A stretch of DNA of 64,000 nt from Larix kaempferi. Taxonomy: Eukaryota; Streptophyta; Pinopsida; Pinales; Pinaceae. Location of the stretch: the NCBI GenBank assembly GCA_027924585.1, contig BSBM01000372.1, positions 36,902,501 through 36,966,500 on the forward strand, in the 5' to 3' direction. Below are positions 46,243 to 57,400 of the stretch, piece by piece (position 1 is the first letter of the stretch; every line of letters starts with the position of its first letter). The position numbers were made by a program, and so were the translations under genes. The notes below the pieces were generated by a model. It was not told the DNA's origin and made no database searches. It saw nothing but the letters and a program-made list of their open reading frames with translations.

Positions 46243-46407
46243 TACAAGAGCAAGATAAAAAAAAAAATCTTTTTGTAGCCAAAATGGCAATCAGAACTTT
46301 TAATGAATGTAAGACAGTCTCTGTAATACTTTTGACATATAATGAAGCCACTAGAGGACAATTCACGATCGCTCTTTATTTAGAGTGATAGATATTTTCC
46401 ATTTGGA
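46243..46407 (+). other. LINE 3' untranslated region
   Basis: 165 bp follow the ORF2 stop and contain an internal A-run (46258-46267). They end at the 18-bp duplication. There is no long terminal poly(A); the AT run in the duplication may partly derive from the tail. Confidence 0.6.
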
Positions 46408-46425
46408 ATATATATATATATAACA
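46408..46425. repeat. Target-site duplication of the LINE, right copy
   Basis: Identical over 18 bases to 4695-4712. The next base differs (T here, C there), as expected where host flank replaces LINE 5' end. Confidence 0.7.
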
Positions 46426-47739
46426 TTACCTTTTAAAAACTTATCACTACTTACCAACAACCTAAGAAATACACTTTGTTAACTTTGAAAAAAGATGAAA
46501 CACAAATTACAATTTCCAATATATTAGAGTGTGGGTACTTGGCATATAGGAATATCATGTACAACTTGATAACATCTTCAATTAAAAAATAACATTGAAT
46601 CCAAATGGCAACTTACAATATATGACACAAATTACAATTTCCAATATATTAGAGTGTAGGTACTTGGCATATAGGAACATCATGTACAACTTGATAAGAT
46701 CTTCAATTAAAAAATAACATTGAATCTAAATGGCAAGTTACAATATATGAGGTTAAAGAAGGTATTTGGGGTATAAGAATATCATGTATGTCCTTATGCT
46801 TAATGCAATTAATTATAATTAATTCCTTCTTTTATGTGGATTTGCTTCACAACTCGTTAATTTGAGGTTTTATGGCTAAACTCTTGTATATCTGTAAACT
46901 TTTTTATATATCTGACAAATTCTGACTGAGAACTTGCTATATTTATAATTTTTAAAATTAAATAAAATAAATAAATCTTCTAAATTTTGGTTTAATTTTT
47001 AAAATAATAAAATAAATTAAATCTTCCAAAACTTATTCTAAAAATATATAAAAACCTACAAATTTTACTATTTTATCTACGAAAGCCTACACATTTTACT
47101 ATTTTACCTATCAAGTCAGCTTCTCAACAAAGTGCTCTTACATTCCATTGTGGAAGAGATCTTTATGTAAAGAATCAAATAAAACATTAAATATTTAATG
47201 TCAAAAAGCCTACAGAAATCAACATAAATAAATAAAATAAACAAACATAAATTTATCTTGATTCTAAATTTGTAAGCACCTAAAACATTACACTCTAGTA
47301 ACTTTTTAAGTGAAGGACATCAACTTGACTTTATAACCAACGGTATTTACTAAAAATCAGTCAATTTAGCAAATAGACTGATAAATAAAACGTATCAACA
47401 AAATTACTCAAAAGGACCCTGAAAAACCATCTTACTACCAACATGGAACATAAAATATACTACTAGAATGGAGAATAAAGGTTTTAAAAAATATGACACT
47501 AGGCCACTTGTTCCAATTTATATTCTACAACTAGCACATAAATTTTGTTGAGCTTCAGGGAGGATTCTCACTTCTCAACATGAGAAATATACCCTTTCAC
47601 TCGAATGGAGCATGCACCTATTGCTGCGAATAACCAACGCAGCCTCAACGAAATTTGAGGAAGGGGATACTAATGTTTGTCAAAGTCAAATGGCCATGCC
47701 CTCATGCTACAAACAAGTCATGCTCCATAGGAATGAGAC
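46426..47739. other. AT-rich flank between the LINE and the histone acetyltransferase gene
   Basis: No gene recognised. It contains the 125-bp tandem duplication described separately and many AAATAAA-type stretches. The 3' UTR of the minus-strand gene probably lies in 47400-47739, but I could not place its poly(A) site. Confidence 0.6.
46500..46749. repeat. 125-bp tandem duplication
   Basis: Copy 1 is 46500-46624 and copy 2 is 46625-46749, starting ACACAAATTACAATTTCC. They differ at only a handful of positions. A diverged third fragment follows (GGTATTTGGGGTATAAGAATATCATGTA at about 46761). Confidence 0.9.
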
Positions 47740-48495
47740 CTATGCCACTGGAATGTGCAATGCTTTACAGAGCGGGGGAACTTTTTCTGCAATTTGTTCA
47801 ATCTCTTCCAATCGCTCTTCAAATACTAACTTTAACTGATCCTCTTGGGATACCTCCATCCCACCCTCCAATGCCTCAGGCAAAAAAGCATCACCATTGT
47901 CTGGATTCCTTGTGCGGATCATAATAAACGTCTTTGAATTGTCATATTCGTTATCTATATCAATCACACGTTTCCCCTTGGCACTCTTCTCACTCGATTT
48001 ATCAAAGAGTTCTGACATTATCTGTTCCATGAGAGAGATGTGATATTTATCCTGACAATGTGAATCAGAGCGGTCCAAGTTCAAAAATAGAAGAATCTCC
48101 CAGCATCGTTTAAACTGTTTCTTACTGATCTTCAAATGTTTCCTCACTTCTTCAACTAGACTTGGAGATGGAAACCACCAGCTTTTATGTTTTGGCTTTG
48201 TGCTTGAGGTAGATATAGTCTTACTGTTTCCATTTCCTTCTAAAGAGTGATCATCTACACTTTTGTCTGAGAGGTTTGCTTCCTTCAACTTCTGCACTGC
48301 TGACTTAAGTGCAGGCATTACAGGTTCAAAAGAAAGAAGGCGTATTGTATCCATGCAATCGCGTAATTCTTGAAGGGACTCGGATGGTTCTTCTACTGTT
48401 ACATCATAAGAATCCCTCGAAACTGCTGTTTTATTTACAGCCTCTAGAAGAAGTAAACCATGTCCTTTACCTTGGCAAGGAGGGAAAACTAGTAT
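47740..48495 (-). CDS. HAG2: HAG2-like last exon: acetyl-CoA loop, catalytic region, C-terminal extension
   Basis: The exon starts ATACTAGTTTTCCC after the acceptor CTTACTGCAG and reads ILVFPPCQGKGHGLLLLEA (Q-x-x-G-x-G, the acetyl-CoA binding loop of GNAT enzymes), YDVTVEEPSESLQELRD, then a lysine- and serine-rich stretch, the helical KKQFKRCWEILLFLNLD segment and a coiled-coil end (QLKLVFEERLEEIEQIAEK). The stop is at 47740-47742. It is 756 nt, 251 codons plus stop. Confidence 0.92.
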   Translation of the reverse strand: MLVFPPCQGKGHGLLLLEAVNKTAVSRDSYDVTVEEPSESLQELRDCMDTIRLLSFEPVMPALKSAVQKLKEANLSDKSVDDHSLEGNGNSKTISTSSTKPKHKSWWFPSPSLVEEVRKHLKISKKQFKRCWEILLFLNLDRSDSHCQDKYHISLMEQIMSELFDKSSEKSAKGKRVIDIDNEYDNSKTFIMIRTRNPDNGDAFLPEALEGGMEVSQEDQLKLVFEERLEEIEQIAEKVPPLCKALHIPVA

Positions 48496-51400
48496 CTGCA
48501 GTAAGATATAATAAAACAGAAGGTTAGAACATAATATTTGATTGCGCTATAAATTTCTTATTAGACCACATATAATCTTGTAAGGTGTGAAAAGGTTAAA
48601 AATATGAATGTCTTAACCTGGCTGATTCTTAGACGGGTGGTGTCTGGATAATGATAGAAACGGTAAACAGTACAGAATCCCAACAGTCTATACACATCAT
48701 TGCCTTCACTCAGTGACTCCCTCTGAATTCTGATATACATTTCCCATTTTGGATCATCTTGCTCTATAGGTTGGCTTCCTGTAAGCACACCAGATGCTAT
48801 TAGATCAATAACAGACTGTGCAGACTTAAATTTGATACATCATTTTCACACACATGGGCACGTCCATCTAATCTTACTTATATAAATCTTTTTAAAATTT
48901 TACATACAATACATAGCTTCAGAAAAAGAGAATTTCAATATAAGCAATCATCGTATCTCACCTTCAACAAAAAGAAGCACAAGTGGTTCCAAGCGTGCAT
49001 GCCATTCTCGTATCTGTGGATCGCTCAATTCAAGGCGGTAGATCTAGATTTGGACATTGAAAGACAGACCTCAAAATTAGCACAGAAAGTAGAAAGAAAT
49101 TGACAAGATCTTCAGATACACTGCAAAAATAAGATTCCAAAAAGAAATCATAAAATAATGGGCAAACTTTCTTAACATAAGATTTCCAAATAGCATAAGA
49201 TACACCATTTCGAATATTCACCTCTTCAGACGAGGTCGTTACTCCCAATCTTTCTGAATCTCCTTGCGCAGATAGGGCCTTATCAATCGAAACCTCACGT
49301 GTTGCTATACGCTCACCTTCACTGTGTATCATCTTTCTGTACAGGCATTAAGACTGGCATTAAAGGAATGAAGATGAACCTACACTAAATATGACAAACT
49401 TCTACTTCAAATTCATTGCAATGCTGACAAATACATACTGGATAGACTGACTGTTACTTGAAAAACTTTGAATAAAGGCATTACGATCTTCCACCAAACA
49501 ACGTCCAAATATTCTCTGGTAAAGCCCACGTTTTGATTAGTCCTCTCAAAACCTTACATATATAGTGCTCTAAAAATAGAAAAGTAGCTTTCATTAACGA
49601 GAGTTTACCTTCATAAGATCTGTCAAGTCTGTTGCTTCTTTCTCACTCTTTCCTTCCTGTTTGGCAAGCCCATGTATGATGTCAAATTAGAGAATGTTGG
49701 TGAAGCATAACAAAACTTCAAGCGTTTCCTAAGGGCTCTATCAAAGAATGAGGAAGCTATGATAAGTGATATACTTGCCTCAAATTTGCTTTCATACTGG
49801 ATATCCACATAGGCATGAAATGAGAGGGCATTCAGCCACACATCAATCTGCAGTCAATTAAATACGACATTTCAGTTACATATGGTCTCTTTTGGGACTT
49901 TCAATCTCAAGATATTGCAATACAATCTTCATCATTTCTTACAACTCATACCAAAACTTTATGTCGTTGCAACTTATTGATTCCCTGGGCAAACTAACAG
50001 GTTCCACCTATGCAGAGCTGAAACTTTATTACGGGTCATTGCAATGACCTGATAAGTTGTCAAATACCTAACACTCCTGTAAAATCTAGTGCGAGATATG
50101 TTGATTACTGGAGGTCCAAACATCTGGACTGGTGGATCAGTGAAGAAGTGTACAAGGCAATGGCTTGGTAAGTAGGAACTAAAAGAATATAGAGCTCTCC
50201 CCTTGTTTAATGCTGTGGGGATTCTGGCTTGCAAGGAACTCACAGATTTTTGAGGTTAAGTTCATTCCTATATTCCATGTTTCTTTTACAATCAGATCCT
50301 TGATGAATTATTGTACGATGCCTGTAAAGGAGGCAGTCCCTCATCATTTGGTGAACTTATCATTGATAGGCCCCAAGCCTGGGGCTTTTTGGATGAGCAA
50401 GACAACGACCTCATAATTTTAGCAGTGCTTGAAGAGTCCTGTACATGTCAAATATGCATAAAGTCAGCTTTAAAGCAGGGTTGTGGGCTGGCTCAAACAA
50501 TTTCAGAGTTTATGGCTTTGAGGTTGTAGCTGAAGTGTGCATTGAAAAAAGGTATCAATCCAATTCAGATATTTCATGACTCACTTCTAGTGATAAACTG
50601 GATGTTTGGCAATCTTCGGGTGCAGAATATCCAGCTCAGAGCTTTGGATTGTCAGTTGAAGGAAATTGCAGCCTCTTTTGTCAACATTTCCTCTACTGAC
50701 ATTTTCAGGGAATTAAATATGGAAGCTGATAGCCTTTCTAAAGATGGACAAGCCCTGATATAAGGGGCATGGAAGTGGTTGAATTGAGGGAAGGAGTCTC
50801 ATAATACTCCATCCTCAATATCAAAAAGGAACCAGAATTTCTGTCTGGGCTTGGAAGCTTATTATCTCTTTGTCTTAGTTTCATTTTCATTTATACTCCG
50901 TGCAGACCAGTTCTGTACAGTATCTGTTGTGGGCAGGGTGAAATTATGTGGTTTTTTTATGTACCTATTAGAAGGATGTGTCCTGAATAGCTTTCTGAAC
51001 TGTTATCTTAATTTTTCAGTATGTAGGTGGGAGTTGTTAACTCCAGAAGGGTTTTTGGACTATATTTGCTGAAGGATAGGAAAGTCTGGGAGTCTTCTTG
51101 TTGTTATTGAATAGTGCACAAGACACCTGAAGAATTTAATTTCCACTCTCTGTGAATAGAAATGACATTTTTATCTTTGGAAAAAAAATATTGAGATTAA
51201 ATTAACGATTGCATTATTGGTTCTTAACTTCTTTGTAACTGCAAATACGTGATATTATTATTCCTATGATCCTGTTCTAAATATCACTAATAAACAGATA
51301 TCTGTCTCTAATCTCAAAATTATTAGCAAGAAAACAAACTTCAAAATCCAGCCTGGTATAAAAAAATATGAAATTCTAACGCAATTCTAGAATTGCCATA

Positions 51401-54400
51401 TTCGTTATCTATATCAACATAAAGGAATAACATAACCACATTTGGGCCCCCCTTGGAAATTTGACAAATTCCCCCCCCCCAAACCAAAGTACTTTTATAA
51501 GAGAGGAAAAAATGTATTCCTGAATCCTGCAGTCAATGGAAATCAACTGACCTCCGACCCTTCTATTATTATATGGATTTTGGTGCAATCCTTCCAGCAC
51601 ATCCAGAATTTCCCTTCCACACTGAAACACCTTTTTCACTGCATTTTTTAGGTCAATTAATTCATGACAGCTTCTTCATGACTATTCATGATCACTTTCT
51701 GCTTAAATGTATACTTCACAACATATTTCTTACAATTAATATATGGCTCAGAGGTTTTGGAACCATTGTGCATGCTGAGTGGGCTCAGGTGGAAAATTCC
51801 AGACTAGTATCCTTCAGCACATCTTTCAGAACAAACAAACTGTCCTCAGTGTATCTATTCAAGCAGAATTTGTAGGCTGACCAATTTACCTGATAACTCC
51901 CTCAGTCGGCACTGACATTGCCCCAAGAGCAAAGTTTTAAATTTGAATACTCGAACTCAGCGGCTGAGGGTCAACTCAGACTCGGGTTTGACTCAGACAG
52001 GTTTAAATGTTATGGCTCCGTTTACTAAACAATACATAATTTTAATGAAAAAAAAATATTTTAAAGATTCCAAATCATTGGAGACAAAATATGCAAAGTC
52101 TGCTCATGTATATACCATGCAAGGGTGAATATATCAAAATGGCACTAAGTACAATTCATATCTAAACAATGGCCTTACATTCCCTCCTGGCCAACTCAGA
52201 CTTTGTTGACATCAAATGTGCTTTGAGACTAATCATCAAATCCATTGGTTAGACACTGAGACAGGATTTGAAAATTGTGTTCACTTTAGGAGGAGACTCA
52301 CACAGTACCTTTTCAGATGCACAGTCTATTATGAGATGAGGAGAGACTATTATTTGTTCAAGAATCCAGGGGAATTGGTTGATATTCTTCAGATATGCTA
52401 ATCATAAATGCTTACCCCTGTTTCTTACAGAGACAATCACCTTCAACCACAGATCACTCAGGAGCCTGACTAAGCCTGTTAGATTGATTATACCCTACTT
52501 CTAGCCTATTTCTGCTATTGGGAGTGTGAAACACTCTAGGGCCTCTGTTCATATGCACATGGAAAGTAGGAGACTTGTTGGACACTATTCTCTTGCCCAT
52601 GAATACTTCATTTTCTCCTCTCCTCTTACCCGGACTACCAAAAGATCAGACGGAGACCATATTTAAGGACTGCTCATAACTATTGGAAATAATGGTCTCC
52701 TATATTCTAATTTATAAGTGATTTAATATTAATAAATAAAGTTTAGTTAAAAACTTGACAAGTGTTATGTGAAGTGTCAAGACTGGAAATGGAAATGAAA
52801 AGTCATCTCAACCTTCATATTTGGATGTAACTTTGTGAGGATTGTGAGTCAACATGCACTAAGCCTTTTTCCTTTTTAATTTATTAATCATGTGCTTGGA
52901 TGTTGCTTGCTGTTACTAAATTTGGGGCTGTTGATCTGACACTGACAACATGGTATGGGAGCAGCAGATGCTACATGGAAAGAATTTACTCATTGAATTG
53001 TCACTCCCCATTAAACATTAAGCCCTAATTTGCCCTGCTGATTCTATTTTCCAATTTTTATGCCCCATTTCTCCAACTACATCAAAACAAAATTAAGCAT
53101 TCAATTGTGGAGCCCTTTTTACAGATTTGAGTGTGAGATTATTTCTGGAGCCCTTTTTACAGATTTGAGTGTGAAATTATTTCAGTCTGACGGTGCTTTT
53201 CATGAGTGTTATGGGGTTGCATTGAAGTTTTTCTGAGGATGTCAAAGCAGAAAAAATCAAGAAACCTTCAGTTGTTGGAGCACCACCAACGTACAGGTTT
53301 AAGGATTGGGAACAAAGCTTTGTGAATGTGCTAGAGCTGACTCCTGAAGCCATGTCAAATTGATGCTACAGTCCATTCTCTTTAATCAATCTCAGCCTGT
53401 GGTACTGGTTCCCAGTGTGAGAGATATGTGCATGTGTGAAATCTGTCATTTTCATTGTTGCATTTCAAATAGAAGATTCAGTTGGCATCAAGAGCAGAGA
53501 GTATAAAAACACATTGCATACTGCCTGGGAGCTGCATAAAGCCCAACCATTATCTGCGGTAAATCATTTTTGTCTTGTGACTGTTTGATGCTGCATTCCA
53601 GCATGAGGACAATGAGAAAGTGCTTGATTCATTGTGGATGTGATATGGACTGTGTGATGTAATTTATTTTGAAATAAGTCTTCTGTTTCAATCAATCAAT
53701 TGATCTGCATTCTCGCTAAAGATAGTCGAGCCACAAATAGGGGCAATATTTTTTTTATTTTTACAATCAGAGAGAAAGTATTAGTGTGGAACAAGATCCC
53801 ATCATAAGAATATGTCACTCTAGCAATAGCTTGTAATTATGGGCATCGCATAGATAACCACAAACTACTACTAGACATAGGCCATGACACTGAAACCACC
53901 AGCAAGGTTAATCCCAGAGTGAGGGAAATGCTATTGTCTCAACCTGGCGATTAACAAAGCTCTTGGTGCAGGTAATGCCTTATAAACCACTTTTTCCTCA
54001 CAAATGTTATCCATGTGGGATTATTCACCACACAGCCAATACACACACACACTGCAAGTATTAAATTTTAATGTGGAACAAAAATCCATCATAGGGATAT
54101 GCATGCCACTAGTGAGTATAGTAATAGCTTGTAATCACAAACATCACATAGAGAACCACCACAAATCAAAGTAGGCCCAAAATGCATAACACCAAAACCA
54201 CTAAGTTACCAGGATACGGATACGGATTCACCAGATGTTTTAAAACCCAGGATCCAGATATGGGGGGGAAACGACAAGTACAAAAAATATAAGAATATTT
54301 ATATAATAAATAAAAATATAGAGTGAAGAATCAAAACTATTCATGAAACACAAGAGTAGAACTATAAGTTATTGCCAAAAAAGAGGGTTCATGTACCATA

Positions 54401-57400
54401 ACTGATAATTTGATGAGTTGTAACCATGATTGATATTGATAATTTAAAAATCCATTTCAGCATGAACTTGAAGCAGGTCATAGTAGTGTTTTTGTGAGCC
54501 ACATCCACATGTCCCTATCAGCAGGGAATAAAGTGGGTTTCTTGGAGGCTATGGCAAGACTACATAACAGTGTAGGTGAAGTGAGCAGCAACATAGCACA
54601 TAAAGATAGATCAGCCTTTGACAGCAGACCTTGACCATAAATATAAATCAAATAAAAACATTGAGAGCAGAACTTCATATTGATATATCGAAGTTCAAGA
54701 GCAGATCTTGACATAAGGATAGTTCAAACCTTGAGCAGGAATGGGTTTTACACTTTTAGCGATTAGTTGTTTGGCGTTTTTTAAGTTTTTCATTAAAAAA
54801 CCATTTTTGGGGGAGGGTCAATGGGTTATAGAAGCACTGGAAGTTTCAGGATCCATTTGAAAATTTCAGGAATTGTTTGATTTTTCAAAGGATCCGTTTC
54901 ATAGGACCAAGATACATTTCCTTCTACAGGGGATACGTTTCCATGAAGGATCCTAGGCAGATCCGATCCGGATACGTATCAGATCCGTGGATCCACAAAT
55001 CCTACACACTGGGGTGGCGGATCTGGTAACATAGGAAAACCATCAATGGTATTAATACCAGATGTCGAAGGATGCTATCACATCAATCCAAGGACTTGCA
55101 CTCCAAAGCCGGATCCAGATTGGCAAAGCTTTCAATGCAAGTAATGCCTCATAAATTACTTTTTTCTCACAATTGTTATATATACAGGATTATTCACAAC
55201 ACACATATACATACACATAGCAAATGATGTTTATGCAATATGTGAGGGTGTTGAGATGCAAATGATGGATGAATTGGTAGGAGTGTGCTAGGTGCCTTGA
55301 AGTAGATCTGGACCCAGTGTACGTGTCAAGGGGGCTCTAGATACGGAAGGGTCTATCTACCTATTGTTTTCTAAAAAGATGATGGGAGCATCATTTACTA
55401 ATTTCCATATGTTAAGGGGACAAGTTAAATGGTAGTTGGCAGCACATTGGATGAACTATAAAGGAACCTAGACATTGGAAAGGTAGATATATTGAAAAAC
55501 AGTGTGAAGTAGAGCATAAACCTAGATTGTCTACCCCAAGTGATTGTGGTATGGAGTGTTATGAGTTATCTTTCCCATCGAGGTTCTATTTCTACAAGTT
55601 ACATGTTGAGCTCATAATGAGTATATTGTTATAACAGCTTTGAGCCATGTTGTTGACCTGACCTTGTGCTCTTAAGAATCTAGGGAAAGTGCCAGGGAGT
55701 TTTCCCTGAGATATGTTACGTGGAATAAGAAACTTAAATATCTAAATATAAAAAGAGCTTAAACCTAAACATTGGCAAAAAAACTGCAATGTCAAGAAGA
55801 TCTCTAATGAATTTCACTATATGATCGAACCTCATAAAGAAGATAGGTTGGAGAACAATCACATGAAACCTAAGCTGCACTGAAACAGATACATTGTGCT
55901 ATCAAGTTGAAATCTATGACAAAGCAGCATTCCTGCTACATGACCATAATAACATAAGCATTTTAGTCCAGTTCTCACCATCATTTAAACGATTCCTTTA
56001 TAGTATTCTTCTTGCAAACCATATGTCAATACTTGCTTTGTCTTTTGAGCCACGATATGTCAATGGTGATTAGTTTATGGGTATACTACCAGTGGTCCCA
56101 TTTTATTTGTAGGTAGCATGTACACACAAAAATACCAACATCAGATCTTTAACTTAATTGAAAAAATCTATACAACCCATTTCTTTGAAAAATAAAACTA
56201 TACCAATCCTAACACAATTGTATAGTACATGGGACACAAATACTAATCCATACCCAGCACTCACTAACTCATTGATTCCTTTTAGTGTTACACAGGGACG
56301 TGTTCCCCAAGGTCAAGGGCAAGCCCCCCTCGCTCCCTGCTCATCAGGGGCTCCTAGCAAAACATTTATCCTCGTCCCCAATTTGACAAAACTTGAGGAA
56401 ACACAAAGGGGAGCTTGCCCCCTTGTTTTGAAGCACACACCAGTGAAGGGGGGTGCCTAGGCACTCCTTCCCAAAAATGGGGAGCACTTGGACACCAGAT
56501 AGAGCTCAAAAGAAGCACGAACCAAAGAATATGCTATCCTAGAGCACTTCTACTACTTTGATCGGTTTTGATTGGGCCAACAAATTTTTTAAGCTTAAAA
56601 TATTGGTGCACTTAACATAATTGATCACTAGGAGAGAGTTTTTTACAAGCTTTAGATGTGAATGATGCAATTGGTTTAATAGAGGATAGCTCTCAAATAT
56701 AATTAAACATTGATTTTGAACATGTTGAAAAAGGTGTCCTCCCCTTTTATATTACTCTGAGGATTAATAGTTCACTCTTGCATAATTGTATGTTGGACTT
56801 CAAAGCCTCAAATAATGTGATGCCCTCTGAAATCATGAAGAAATAGGGTCCTCGGGTCACATTTCACCATTAGAACATCTATGCCATGGATTCACACAAT
56901 GTTGAAATGTGTGGAATCACTGAAGAATTAGAATTAAGTTTTGCTACTTTTCCAAAAACATCTATGGTTATGGATATCATGGTTTCTAATGTACTAGAGG
57001 ATTGGGGCATATTGTTGTCAAGTGAATGGATTGCTATGGTGGGTGGATCCATAGAGATGTACATATCTTATGTTGTGATCACTTTGCCTAATCCTCAACA
57101 AGTGAGGCTTTACAGGGAGCAATTTAAATTGTATTACTCGAGATGAATTGGTACTACAGAGATTTATAATTTTTATGACCCCAATGTCAAATCTCATTGA
57201 GTCTCTTGGGATTACAAACCAGTATTTCTGCTAGCATTTACTACCATCACCCATCCTGAAAACCAGAAAAGAGGGGAGAAAACCCAAGGGACTAGCAATG
57301 TACCAGCATCCTCACTTGGAATGCCTATTAGATGGTTAAGTGAAGCACTATATTTCTCCAGATAAAAAAATGATCTACAACCCTCACGTATATGGAGTTG

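Larger units (their letters stand above)
4713..46407 (+). mobile_element. Near full-length L1-type LINE, split by three LTR retrotransposons
   Basis: Four pieces join into one element of about 6.0 kb: 4713-5459, 15106-16761, 28887-30343 and 44280-46407. The order is ORF1 (DUF4283-like plus a zinc knuckle), then ORF2 (endonuclease, reverse transcriptase, zf-RVT, RNase H). Coding sense resumes across each inserted element: EEAI to TTLLNHRW over A, FLIADN to LLQFRL over B, and KTATG to MVISMEKSK over C. The 18-bp flanking duplication marks the outer ends. The architecture and length fit plant L1-clade elements with a C-terminal RNase H. Stops and frameshifts make it inactive. Confidence 0.88.

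Noticed and set aside
51471-51480. C-run in the intron beside minus-strand frame GGGEFVKFPRG
   Set aside because: A homopolymer with no supported gene; the frame has no match to any HAT1 exon.
52949-52962. PBS-like TGGTATGGGAGCAG preceded by an LTR-like CAACA
   Set aside because: Two mismatches to the initiator Met site, no second LTR and no recognisable gag nearby.
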